From: Neoalteromonas facilis
GTDB lineage: Bacteria > Pseudomonadota > Gammaproteobacteria > Enterobacterales > Alteromonadaceae
DNA length: 64,000 bases
Assembly: GCF_002807665.1 (NCBI RefSeq)
Contig: NZ_PEAY01000002.1
Coordinates: forward strand, 434,001 to 498,000
Direction: 5' to 3'
Program-made: the position numbers and the translations under genes
Shown: positions 42,448-51,345 of the stretch, piece after piece
Layout of the letters: each line of letters opens with the position of its first letter
Numbering within the stretch: the first letter of the stretch is position 1
Notes under the pieces: model-generated
Told to the model about the DNA's origin: nothing
Seen by the model: the letters and a program-made list of their open reading frames with translations, nothing else
Database searches by the model: none

Positions 42448-42909
42448 ATGTTTCAGAAAAGCAGTGTCAGCATCTCAAATTTAATGGATTGTCCTAGCGA
42501 TATTGAGATCGTTGCAAAGTGGTACTTTAATGAGTGGGATCATAGGGAGCCGAAAGCAACTATCGAGAGTGTAATTAAAAAGGTATCTTCAAACTCTAGT
42601 CTTTTCCATTTTGTTGCTCATATTAACGGTGAATTGGCCGGGGCTGGCGAATTAAAATACCGCGAGTACTCAGACTACCCCAACTATAACCATTGGATCG
42701 ATGGAATATATGTTTCTAAAAATTATAGGGGGAAAGGTATATCAACAATACTTATCGAGTTTGCTAAATCAAAGGCGTTAGAGTTGAAAATATCAGCTTT
42801 ATATCTTCGCTGTGAAGACCATTTGCTGAAATTCTATCAGTCTCATGGATTCCAGGTCGTTTGTGCTGAAAAAACGAAATTTATAATGGCCTATACGGTG
42901 AACATGTAG
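42448..42909 (+). CDS. GNAT family N-acetyltransferase
   Basis: About 153 residues from ATG 42448 (ATG 42427 is also in frame). It has the acetyl-CoA-binding motif A region IDGIYVSKNYRGKGISTILIEFAKSKA and the C-terminal LYLRCEDHLLKFYQSHGF typical of GNAT enzymes. No substrate can be assigned. It ends the AT-richer group of orphan genes. Confidence 0.87.
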   Translation: MFQKSSVSISNLMDCPSDIEIVAKWYFNEWDHREPKATIESVIKKVSSNSSLFHFVAHINGELAGAGELKYREYSDYPNYNHWIDGIYVSKNYRGKGISTILIEFAKSKALELKISALYLRCEDHLLKFYQSHGFQVVCAEKTKFIMAYTVNM

Positions 42910-43210
42910 AGAACGATTAAAGCTCAATGATATCGCCGTAGCTTTGGGTTTATCAGTATTCTACGGCATTTTCTCAGGTACGTTTTTTACTCGCGCAATT
43001 CGAGTTCTTAAAGTCAAATATGATGGGTAGTGATTCACTTTATCCTAAATACCTTTACTGATTTTTAATTCAGTGGTACCTTGCGCGCCAGGTGTGGGAG
43101 ACGCCTATCCGCAAAAGATGGATTCACTCTCAAATATCAAGACATCAACAATTGATTACTAAACCAAGTTAGCCAAGCGGAAAGGCTGAGTAACTTGAGA
43201 GTAATTTATT
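42910..43210. other. Gene-free gap before the MATE gene
   Basis: About 300 bases with no credible reading frame. A 7-bp inverted repeat gccgtag (42935-42941) and ctacggc (42961-42967) lies near the left end with a 19-base spacer and no T-run. Otherwise I see no promoter, terminator or mobile-element end. Confidence 0.4.
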
Positions 43211-44623
43211 GTGAGCAAATCAATTCCCTCGAAAACGGCTGCCTCTGTTCCGGACAATGAGCGTCAGTCAAACCAACATATTCATTCTTTTTCAAAAGAC
43301 TCGGTTGGCAAGTTATACCTAAAATTAAGTGTCGCCATGGCAATAGGGATGCTGATCAATGGCATGTATTCACTGGTGGACGCCTATTTCATAGGGACCT
43401 ATGTGGGACCGATAGAGTTTGCGGCCGTCTCTACAGTATTTCCTATACAGATGCTACAAATAGCCTTCGCGGCTCTTATATCAAGCGGCGCTAGCATCCT
43501 AGTCAGTCGTTACTTAGGGAGCGGGGACAATAGCCAGCTTAAGACGTGCGTCATTTCAGGGGTAGTGCTTATTTTAATGCTGTCGCTTTTCATGGCCCTG
43601 TTGCTGATAGGGGGGGAGCAAACAGTGTTACCCTTGATCGGCGTTACGCCGTCTTTGTTGCCATTGGCCGTCACTTATTACGTTCCGCTCGTGGCTGGCT
43701 CCGCTTTGATTTTTTTACTCTTTTTTACTAGCGATCTGCTTCGAGCATATTCAAACATGAAGGGTTTGCTGAATGTTATCTTACTCGGCGCGTTGACCAA
43801 CGTAGTGCTGGATTGGTTGTTCATTGCGACATTGCATTGGGGGCTTGCAGGTGCAGCATATGCCACGCTTATTTCTCAAGCCTTGGGCGTGTGTCTCGCA
43901 ATAAAACTACTGGGTCTAAAGCGATATGACTTTGCCAATTTAAGTGTTGATTTAGGCGGTATCGGCAAGCAAATTCGATTGATTTTAGGTTTAGGGCTAC
44001 CGGCACTGAGTACTTACCTTGGCGCTGCGCTTGTCGTGGGGAGTGTTAACCATTTGCTGGCAACCTATGGAACGCTTGATATTGCCAACTGGATTGGTGC
44101 TTATGGGCTCTTAGGGCGTTTAAACGTTTTTTGTATTCTGCCACTTATCGCTATTACCAATGCGTGCCAAACGATCGTTTCTTATAACTATGGCGCGGCT
44201 GAATTCAATCGAGTCGACAATGCGATAAAGCTAGGTCTGGTCATCGCTATGGTGTATCTGCTGGTAGTTGCATTGGGTCTTATCACGTTTGCAGGGAATA
44301 TTGCGGGGTTATTTACAGACGATGATCAGCTCAAGAGCACTGTCGCAAAGATTGCCAGCATCATGTTTTTATTGATGCCGCTTGCGGGGCTATCCGGGAT
44401 TACCGTTGCCGGTTTGCAGTCTACTAATAGACCCAAACAAGCCATGTTACTGTCATTTGCCAAGATATATTTAGTGCTTGTGCCTGCGCTTTTTCTATTA
44501 ACTCAATGGGTCGATGTTACTGCACTGTGGTATGCCTTTCCGATTGCAGAATTAGTGATGCTGCCTTTTCTAGTCCTTTCAGCGGTGACGATGATAAGAC
44601 GTGTGAGGCAGCAGGCTTGTTAA
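43211..44623 (+). CDS. MATE family efflux transporter
   Basis: 470 residues with 12 membrane helices in two related halves. The N-half has NGMYSLVDAYFIGTYVGPIEFAAVS and LISSGASILVSRYLGSGD; the C-half repeats NACQTIVSYNYGAAEFNRV. MATE proteins expel drugs or metabolites in exchange for Na+ or H+. It resembles the MepA-like branch. The start is GTG, with a weak GAGAG site upstream. No regulator is adjacent. Confidence 0.92.
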   Translation: MSKSIPSKTAASVPDNERQSNQHIHSFSKDSVGKLYLKLSVAMAIGMLINGMYSLVDAYFIGTYVGPIEFAAVSTVFPIQMLQIAFAALISSGASILVSRYLGSGDNSQLKTCVISGVVLILMLSLFMALLLIGGEQTVLPLIGVTPSLLPLAVTYYVPLVAGSALIFLLFFTSDLLRAYSNMKGLLNVILLGALTNVVLDWLFIATLHWGLAGAAYATLISQALGVCLAIKLLGLKRYDFANLSVDLGGIGKQIRLILGLGLPALSTYLGAALVVGSVNHLLATYGTLDIANWIGAYGLLGRLNVFCILPLIAITNACQTIVSYNYGAAEFNRVDNAIKLGLVIAMVYLLVVALGLITFAGNIAGLFTDDDQLKSTVAKIASIMFLLMPLAGLSGITVAGLQSTNRPKQAMLLSFAKIYLVLVPALFLLTQWVDVTALWYAFPIAELVMLPFLVLSAVTMIRRVRQQAC

Positions 44624-44729
44624 GGATCTTGAAGAGCTAAAACAGCGAATGCATGGGGCGAACGCGTTTGACACTTCTAGCGGTTGAACGCTTTAATTAA
44701 TCAACACAACTAAAAACAAGGAATCAACG

Positions 44730-45821
44730 TTGCGACTCAAATTAACTTTATTGTTGTTATCGCTTTGTTCAGTTTTTCAAATCGTAGCAAAGGAATATTC
44801 TTATCGGACAATATCACCGCCGCGCGAACTTACGGAAGACCAAGCGAGCAATGCGGCGGCGAACTATCAGCGTTATTGTGCTTTGTGTCATGGTAAAAAC
44901 CGTGAAGGATATGCCAACGATCACGCGCCATCGCTGAAAAGCAAACAATTGCTAGAATCTGGTGTACCGCACAGTATTTTACGCCCGCTGTCGTATGGTC
45001 GCGTTGGTACCCCAATGGCTGGCTACTTAGATGAAGTCGGTGGGCCATTGAGTTTAGATGAAGCCTGGGATTTAACCTATTGGTTGTTTTGGCAAGAAAA
45101 TGTCGACCGTGTAAGGCTTTCGGAGAATACCGTAGAAGGCGATGCTGCAAAAGGAGCAGAGCTTTACGCGCAGAACTGTACATCGTGCCACGGCGAGAAA
45201 GGGGAAGGTGTAACGGCGCCAGCACTCACCAACCAGTCAGCTTTGTCGCACAACAAAGATGAGTTTATCCGCTATGCGATCCGCGAAGGTCGAGATGGAA
45301 CGCCGATGCAAGCATGGAAAAATACCTTATCGTCGGACGATATCGATAATCTGACCGCTTTTCTGCGCAGTAAAGCGGATGGCTGGGAGCCGCAGCAGAC
45401 GGTGCTGCGAGAATACCCGAGTAAAGATCAATATATCCTGAACCCTGACGGTGACGATCCTACCTTTGATATCAAGGATGGCATGTATGTTATGTCGGTC
45501 GATTTAAATAAGGCGTTACAGAGTGGAAAGCGGATCATGCTGATGGATACGCGAGTACCCAGTGTTTGGCAGCGAGCTCACATTAAAGGCTCAGTGCCGA
45601 TGCCTTACTATACCGATGTGGACGAGGTCGTAAGCGACCTGCCTAAGGATGTGGTTATTGTGGCGTATTGCTCTTGTCCGCGTGCGGCGTCTGACCATTT
45701 GGTTAATCAGTTGCGCGATCGTGGATTTGATAACGCCTACACTTTATACGAAGGTGTTTTCGGTTGGATGAATCTAGGTTATCCGGTTATGCGCGGTGAA
45801 GGCATGGACTACGTTCGATAA
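44730..45821 (+). CDS. Diheme cytochrome c fused to a rhodanese domain
   Basis: 363-residue exported protein: signal peptide (about 1-20), a first cytochrome c domain with YCALCHGKNREG (about residues 48-60), a second with CTSCHGEKGEGV (about 150), and a C-terminal rhodanese domain (about 260-355) with MLMDTRVPSVWQRAHIKGSVPMPY and active-site loop AYCSCPRAAS. Two CxxCH motifs mean two c-type haems, and GTPMQAW and GTPMAGY provide likely Met ligands. The rhodanese Cys suggests sulfur or sulfane chemistry coupled to electron transfer in the periplasm. The start is TTG with AAGGAA 7 bases upstream. It converges on a peroxidase gene. Confidence 0.88.
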   Translation: MRLKLTLLLLSLCSVFQIVAKEYSYRTISPPRELTEDQASNAAANYQRYCALCHGKNREGYANDHAPSLKSKQLLESGVPHSILRPLSYGRVGTPMAGYLDEVGGPLSLDEAWDLTYWLFWQENVDRVRLSENTVEGDAAKGAELYAQNCTSCHGEKGEGVTAPALTNQSALSHNKDEFIRYAIREGRDGTPMQAWKNTLSSDDIDNLTAFLRSKADGWEPQQTVLREYPSKDQYILNPDGDDPTFDIKDGMYVMSVDLNKALQSGKRIMLMDTRVPSVWQRAHIKGSVPMPYYTDVDEVVSDLPKDVVIVAYCSCPRAASDHLVNQLRDRGFDNAYTLYEGVFGWMNLGYPVMRGEGMDYVR

Positions 45822-45850
45822 TCCTTGTCTTCACCACAATGAAAGTTTTT

Positions 45851-45872
45851 AAGGCTACCGCTTGGTAGCCTT
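45851..45872. other. Stem-loop between convergent genes
   Basis: Perfect 9-bp stem aaggctacc/ggtagcctt with loop gctt between the cytochrome-rhodanese and peroxidase stops. Neither strand has a clear T-run after it, so it is a weak terminator candidate at best. Confidence 0.5.
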
Positions 45873-45873
45873 A

Positions 45874-46857
45874 CTATTGCCCACTTAAGCGTTTACCAAA
45901 TGAAATGGCGTATGCCAACGAACGCATTCTCAGCACTGGGTCATCACTGGGTTTAAACCCTGCAGATAACACGTTAGGGTCGAAATTCACTGGCGTACAG
46001 GCATCACCACCTGACTGCTCAAGTATTACTTTACCAAGCACTACGCTGTCTCTTTCTGCTGGCCATTGTACCGATGGGTCGTTGACTACATCGTCTTCAG
46101 TGCCAAGTATCGCGTGCATTGAAAAGCTCACGGTAGCGTCTGCTATTTGACTACTCAAACGGTCTGCCAGAAACGGTGTTTCCATAGCTTGCGCTTGTTC
46201 TTTTTCCAGCGTTTCAACGCCTAAATCAGGTGTTAGATGCCAGCGAAATTTAATCTCGTTTTCGCCGTCGTTGTAGAAGAACGTATGTAAGCCAAAAAAC
46301 TCTGTATTGGCAAAAGATGCAGGCGTTTTAGCTTGTTGATTCCATACCGCATTCGCTTGAACACTGGGGTTCGCTTTAATGTACTCCATAGTTTTCTGCG
46401 GATTGCGTTGACCATTCTCGTCGGGCAGCAAGGTTGATAAAAAGCCGTAGAAGGTTTCTGGATCCTTTCCGGCAAACACCGGGAAATTGTTACCTGTAAA
46501 GATGTGTCGAGAACCATTCGGTAAGGTCAGTTGCATGCCCATGCCGCGGGTTCCGGGAGCACGCTCATCGGCGCTGGGGTTGCCGCCACCAAGTGAAAAA
46601 CGCAAGGTTACAGGCAAAGTACCGTTTGATAACAATGCAGCTTTTGCAAAAGGACCGGATTCGGCGTTTGGCTCAAAACGCCCAACCGCGCATACCCCAG
46701 AGGCATGTGCTTTGCGGATCCCTGGATGCTTACCCCCAAGCTTCTCAAACAGTTCAATTAGATCACTGGCCGAAACTGACTCTGGCTTTTCTGCGTGTAC
46801 AGGCGCAGACAACGTCATGGTGAATAGAATACTGCTGATCAGTGCGGTTTTTTTCAT
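45874..46857 (-). CDS. Periplasmic catalase-related peroxidase
   Basis: 327-residue short catalase of the SrpA-like group with a signal peptide (cut after VHA). The N-half has RKAHASGVCAVGRFEPN, with the distal haem His, and TLRFSLGGG. RMRSLAYAISFGKR at the C-end holds the likely proximal tyrosine. It lacks the extra domains of true catalases, so peroxidase rather than high-rate catalase activity is expected. AAGGAT precedes the ATG. Confidence 0.9.
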   Translation of the reverse strand: MKKTALISSILFTMTLSAPVHAEKPESVSASDLIELFEKLGGKHPGIRKAHASGVCAVGRFEPNAESGPFAKAALLSNGTLPVTLRFSLGGGNPSADERAPGTRGMGMQLTLPNGSRHIFTGNNFPVFAGKDPETFYGFLSTLLPDENGQRNPQKTMEYIKANPSVQANAVWNQQAKTPASFANTEFFGLHTFFYNDGENEIKFRWHLTPDLGVETLEKEQAQAMETPFLADRLSSQIADATVSFSMHAILGTEDDVVNDPSVQWPAERDSVVLGKVILEQSGGDACTPVNFDPNVLSAGFKPSDDPVLRMRSLAYAISFGKRLSGQ

Positions 46858-47055
46858 TATGGATCCTTATTTATGCTCTGGCGAGCGAGTAAGTATAGTG
46901 TAACTACGAGATGAGACTGGATTACGATCCAAAAATTTCTGTGCTGCTAAAACGATTAAACGCAAAGCCGAGGAATTCGGCCATGCGTGACATTCGTTTT
47001 GAAATGAAAAGAAGTTTTCTGCGTATCTAAAAAGGCGCAACAGAAGCAGGAGACT

Positions 47056-47634
47056 TTAGTCTTCTCGCGAATTATAGATATGCCCAACGCGTTGATACTC
47101 TTTTAATACCGCGGTGGCGGCTTCTCGTTGTACACCGGTTGTGACCGTGATGCCGCGTTTGTGCAGTTCTTCATCCCAGTTTGACAGCTTGGGGCCTTCA
47201 TCAAACCCAATCGATCTCACATCGGCATCGGTCGCACCGCAAATAAGCTGACGAACGCCGGACCACGGTACGGCGCCATAACACATGGCGCAGGGTTCGC
47301 TACTGGATACTAAGGCTAAATTACGCCCTTCGGCACCTAAGTCATAAGTGCCTAAACGTCGCTGTGCCAATGATATTGCAACCATTTCCGCATGCAGTAT
47401 TGATAGACCTTGCTCTACAACCAAATTGGCGCCTAACGCTATCAGTTCGCCTGATGACAGATCAAACACGCCGGCAGCAAATGGGCCGCCGGTTTTCAGT
47501 GCTACGTTTTTGGCTGAGGTATTGACGACAAACTGCATCCACTCATCAACATTGGGGGTGGCAACAAAGGTGTCAGCCATGCTGAATAGCCAATCAGGAA
47601 CTTCTATGTGTAGCGCGTGTGTATGGTTATGCAT
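47056..47634 (-). CDS. Nucleoside deaminase (guanine deaminase-like)
   Basis: Zinc-dependent cytidine-deaminase-fold enzyme of 192 residues from ATG 47634; the open frame extends to 47718 without a better start. Catalytic motifs: LHAEMVAI (zinc His and general-acid Glu) and SSEPCAMCYGAVPWSG (two zinc Cys). It resembles guanine and cytosine-type deaminases; tRNA-specific TadA is less likely because of its length and C-end. Confidence 0.9.
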   Translation of the reverse strand: MHNHTHALHIEVPDWLFSMADTFVATPNVDEWMQFVVNTSAKNVALKTGGPFAAGVFDLSSGELIALGANLVVEQGLSILHAEMVAISLAQRRLGTYDLGAEGRNLALVSSSEPCAMCYGAVPWSGVRQLICGATDADVRSIGFDEGPKLSNWDEELHKRGITVTTGVQREAATAVLKEYQRVGHIYNSRED

Positions 47635-47714
47635 TTTAGTCCGTATTTTGTATGTAACAAGTGGGCGAGCGACTGATTTTATTTGCTTTTTTAAAGTTGC
47701 TCTTTTTCGATATT

Positions 47715-47933
47715 TCACTCACTGACGTTTCGTTTAAATACCGTCATACCATCGTTTTCTACAATACCCGCTAATCGACGGTTTTCCAATTCCAATCTCG
47801 GAAGCACAATAGGTGGGCTTTGCAGTTCAAAGGTACTTGTAGCATGAGGAGGCATCGTTTGAACCATTAATAAACGGGAAATTATAAAAGCTGTGGATAT
47901 GCATCGAAAAAAACGAGTGAATGTAACGCGCAT
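47715..47933 (-). CDS. Possible small exported protein
   Basis: 72-residue open frame with a basic N-end, a hydrophobic stretch (STAFIISRLLMVQ) and a plausible soluble tail. No ribosome-binding site is convincing and no family is recognised. It lies 80 bases upstream of the deaminase gene on the same strand. It could be a chance frame. Confidence 0.3.
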   Translation of the reverse strand: MRVTFTRFFRCISTAFIISRLLMVQTMPPHATSTFELQSPPIVLPRLELENRRLAGIVENDGMTVFKRNVSE

Positions 47934-48190
47934 TTTTCATCGCAAAGTGGCGAATTCTGGCCGTTCTCAGAATCGTTTATTTAAATTAAAAGTTTATTTA
48001 AAACATGTGGTTATGTGCGGTTGCTTCGGTAAGTGAAGTGTGTTTGGCCAAAAATCGATCCAACGACGTTTTTTAGGATGACCGGTTCTATAAATTATTC
48101 AGCGTTTCTGGCACCATATCATCATTCAAACATGATCGAGTCTTGATACTTGTCGTATCAGATTTAAATTAATCAGGACGGAAAACGTTA
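47934..48190. promoter_or_regulatory. mrp upstream region with candidate promoter and inverted repeat
   Basis: No gene is seen. Near the right end a 6-bp inverted repeat tgatac (48144-48149) / gtatca (48155-48160) overlaps a possible promoter: -35 TTGATA (48143-48148) and -10 TAAATT (48165-48170), spacing 16. It would place the operator inside the promoter of the mrp operon. Confidence 0.35.
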
Positions 48191-50980
48191 ATGAGTCTCT
48201 TTTGGGTCACTGTCATTATGCTAGTTGGCGTCATAGTACCCGTTTTGACTGAGCGGTTTGGTCGCGTTACGAACACAGTGTTCACCATGCTTGCTCCCGC
48301 TGTAGCACTGGCGTATGTCGCATCTCTAGCGCCAGCCGTATTGGCAGGCGAAGTCATATCTGAATCACTGGAGTGGATTCCAGCCGTCGGGCTTTCGTTA
48401 TCTTTGAGGCTAGATGGGTTAGCGTTGATGTTTGCATTGCTCATTCTTGGCATCGGGTTGTTGATCATTTTCTATGCCCGATACTATCTGTCTGAAAAAG
48501 AAGCGATCGGGCGATTCTACGCGTATCTCTTATTGTTCATGACGGCAATGCTATCGATTGTGATCGCGAATAATGTATTACAGCTGTGGATGGCATGGGA
48601 AGTAACGAGCATAAGTTCATTCTTGTTGATCAGCTTCTGGTCATCAAAATCTGAATCCCGAAAAGGGGCCCGCATGGCCCTTACCGTTACTGGGGCTGGT
48701 GGGCTTGCTTTATTGGCTGGGCTGTTACTGATCGGCCAAATCGTCGGTTCATACAACCTGGAAGTTATTCTTGCCAGCGGCGATCTGATCCGAGAGCACA
48801 CCCTGTATCCCGTTGTGTTGGTTTTGGTGTTGCTGGGTGCATTTACTAAATCAGCGCAGTTTCCGTTCCATTTCTGGCTGCCACATGCGATGGCTGCGCC
48901 GACTCCCGTTAGCGCATATCTTCACTCTGCGACCATGGTTAAGGCCGGTATTTTCCTGCTTGCACGTTTTTACCCCGTGCTAAATGGCACCGAAATGTGG
49001 TTCTTGATTGTAACCATTGCGGGTCTTATCACCTTACTACTAGGTGCTTATACTGCCTTGTTTAAGCATGATCTCAAGGGGTTACTTGCCTACTCGACGG
49101 TGAGTCACCTTGGACTCATCGTGTTACTGTTGGGGTTAGATACAAAGCTGGCCGCAGTTGCCGCATTATTTCACATCATGAATCACGCAGTGTTTAAAGC
49201 GTCTCTGTTTATGGCCGCAGGTATCATTGATCATGAAACTGGTACTCGAGATATGCGCCGTTTAAGCGGACTGTGGCAATTTATGCCGCATACGGCGACT
49301 CTCGCGATGGTTGCTGCTGCGTCTATGGCTGGTGTGCCACTACTTAACGGCTTTCTGTCGAAAGAAATGTTCTTTGCTGAGTCAGTCAACCAAGACACTT
49401 TAGGATTCCTGTCATGGATGGTCCCAGTGCTTGCCACCCTTGCTGGGATTTTCGCTGTTGCCTATTCATTAAGGTTTATTCACGATGTGTTTTTTAATGG
49501 GCTGCCAGAGGATTTACCCAAAACGCCGCATGAACCGCCGCGTTTTATGAAATTGCCTGTAGAAATACTTATCGCTATCTGTTTGATAGTGGGTGTTTTC
49601 CCTGCTTTTGTCGTGGGGGGAGTGCTAGAAGCAGCCTCGTCAGCCGTGCTCAGAAGCGAATTACCTTATTACAGCCTAGCGATTTGGCATGGTTTCAACA
49701 TTCCACTACTCATGAGTGTCATTGCCATTGTCGGTGGCGTTATTGTGTATGCAACACGGAAGCATCTGTTTAAATTCCAAGAGCAATTTGAAGAGGCGGA
49801 TGCCAAATTGGTGTTTGAAAGTCTTGTGCAAGGCTTAGTCAACGTCGCTAAACAAATCGATGAAGGCCTAAGTAACGGTTCATTACAACGTTACGTGGCG
49901 GTTTTGTTTATGTTTAGTGCTGTCTTGATGGCGGTGCCCCTGATCAATCTAAATGTTACCAGTGAACACTTACCTGACCAGCCAGTTGGATTTGTCGAAA
50001 TTGTCGCCGCAATTATCCTGTGCTTGAGCGCGTTAGCGACCGTTATTTTTCACCGCAAACGCGTGTACGCGCTCATTACCTTATCGGTTGTTGGCTTAAT
50101 TGTATCGATTGCATTTGCTCGATTTTCTGCACCGGATTTAGCGCTGACTCAGCTCGCCGTTGAGGTTGCAGCCGTTATTTTACTTATCCTCGCGTTGTAT
50201 TTTCTGCCGAAAAATACTCAGACTGAGTCCTCTCCATCCCGAGTGGTGAGGGATATTGCGATTGCTGCCGCGATTGGTGGCATTGTCGCAACGATCAACT
50301 ACGCATTTATTACCCAACCCTTGGATAGTATTTCTGAATTCTATCTTGCTAATAGCAAGACTGGCGGTGGCGGCACTAACGCGGTGAACGTTATTTTGGT
50401 CGACTTCAGGGGACTGGATACATTAGGTGAGATCCTTGTATTGGGCATAGCCGCGCTTGGTATTTTTAAATTGTTGGCTGACATTAAGTTGTCTATGACA
50501 TCGGCTAACGAAAAGGGCCTGCCGTGGTCGGAAGATAAGCATCCGCCAATACTTGTAATGATTTCACAAAGTCTTCTACCGTTGGCCTTACTGGTGTCCT
50601 TCTATATCTTTTTGCGTGGCCATAATATGCCTGGTGGCGGCTTCATTGCTGGGCTCATCACCAGCATTGCGCTCATCCAGCAGTACATCGCACATGGTGT
50701 TGACTGGATCAAGCCGCGCTTAACCATTAACTATCAATCCCTGATTGCATGGGGTGTCCTGATTGCAACGTTTACGGGGATTGGCAGTTGGTTCTTTGGT
50801 ATGCCATTCATGACCACTTGGTTTGATTATTTTGACATTCCTGCAATTGGAGAAATCGAATTGGCCAGTGCATTAGTGTTTGACTTGGGAGTGTATTTAA
50901 CTGTGGTGGGAGCTACGTTATTGATCCTCGCCAACTTGGGTAAATTAACATCTGCTCATCGTCCAACGGCGGAGGAATAA
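48191..50980 (+). CDS. mrpA: Mrp Na+/H+ antiporter subunit A with fused subunit B
   Basis: 929 residues, about 20 membrane helices. The N-terminal part is NuoL-like (proton_antipo core, with [21 protein letters not shown] and [18 protein letters not shown]). A C-terminal block (about residues 780-925) contains [23 protein letters not shown], the MrpB signature. Thus A and B are one protein here. The Mrp complex exchanges Na+ or Li+ for H+ to keep pH and sodium balance. It leads an operon of A(B)-C-D-E-F-G with overlapping starts and stops; the stop TAATG overlaps the next start. Confidence 0.95.
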   Translation: MSLFWVTVIMLVGVIVPVLTERFGRVTNTVFTMLAPAVALAYVASLAPAVLAGEVISESLEWIPAVGLSLSLRLDGLALMFALLILGIGLLIIFYARYYLSEKEAIGRFYAYLLLFMTAMLSIVIANNVLQLWMAWEVTSISSFLLISFWSSKSESRKGARMALTVTGAGGLALLAGLLLIGQIVGSYNLEVILASGDLIREHTLYPVVLVLVLLGAFTKSAQFPFHFWLPHAMAAPTPVSAYLHSATMVKAGIFLLARFYPVLNGTEMWFLIVTIAGLITLLLGAYTALFKHDLKGLLAYSTVSHLGLIVLLLGLDTKLAAVAALFHIMNHAVFKASLFMAAGIIDHETGTRDMRRLSGLWQFMPHTATLAMVAAASMAGVPLLNGFLSKEMFFAESVNQDTLGFLSWMVPVLATLAGIFAVAYSLRFIHDVFFNGLPEDLPKTPHEPPRFMKLPVEILIAICLIVGVFPAFVVGGVLEAASSAVLRSELPYYSLAIWHGFNIPLLMSVIAIVGGVIVYATRKHLFKFQEQFEEADAKLVFESLVQGLVNVAKQIDEGLSNGSLQRYVAVLFMFSAVLMAVPLINLNVTSEHLPDQPVGFVEIVAAIILCLSALATVIFHRKRVYALITLSVVGLIVSIAFARFSAPDLALTQLAVEVAAVILLILALYFLPKNTQTESSPSRVVRDIAIAAAIGGIVATINYAFITQPLDSISEFYLANSKTGGGGTNAVNVILVDFRGLDTLGEILVLGIAALGIFKLLADIKLSMTSANEKGLPWSEDKHPPILVMISQSLLPLALLVSFYIFLRGHNMPGGGFIAGLITSIALIQQYIAHGVDWIKPRLTINYQSLIAWGVLIATFTGIGSWFFGMPFMTTWFDYFDIPAIGEIELASALVFDLGVYLTVVGATLLILANLGKLTSAHRPTAEE

Positions 50981-51345
50981 TGGAAACCTTATATGTAGTT
51001 TGTGTAGGTGTGATCACTGCTTGTGGCGTGTTCTTGTGTTTGCGAGGCCGTACGTTTTCGATTGTGGTTGGCCTGACAATGCTGTCTTATTCAGTCAATC
51101 TATTTTTGTTTTCGAGCGGTCGCCTAAATTTGGACGGAGCGGCTGTACTTGGACAGTCAGAGAATTATGCAGATCCGTTGCCTCAGGCTTTGGTCTTGAC
51201 TGCTATCGTGATTGGCTTCGCCATGGTTGCTTTTATCGTGATCCTTGCGATGCGTGGTCGCGCCGACCTCGGTAATGACTTGGTTGATGGCAGAGAGCCC
51301 CCCGATACTAAAAAACTAATCAATATTCCTAGGGGCGACAAATGA
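50980..51345 (+). CDS. mrpC: Mrp antiporter subunit C
   Basis: 121-residue NuoK-like subunit with three membrane helices and GLTMLSYSVNLFLF plus DPLPQALVLTAIVIGFA, both characteristic of MrpC. It starts within the mrpA stop and overlaps mrpD by 4 bases (ATGA). Confidence 0.95.
   Translation: METLYVVCVGVITACGVFLCLRGRTFSIVVGLTMLSYSVNLFLFSSGRLNLDGAAVLGQSENYADPLPQALVLTAIVIGFAMVAFIVILAMRGRADLGNDLVDGREPPDTKKLINIPRGDK

Noticed and set aside
38870..43200. Possible integron cassette array with attC sites (GCCTAAC at 42395, GTTAAGC near 40970, imperfect palindromes between genes)
   Set aside because: No pair of core sites with the correct spacing, no repeated attC-like element between successive genes, some gaps are only about 25 bases, and no integron integrase is present.
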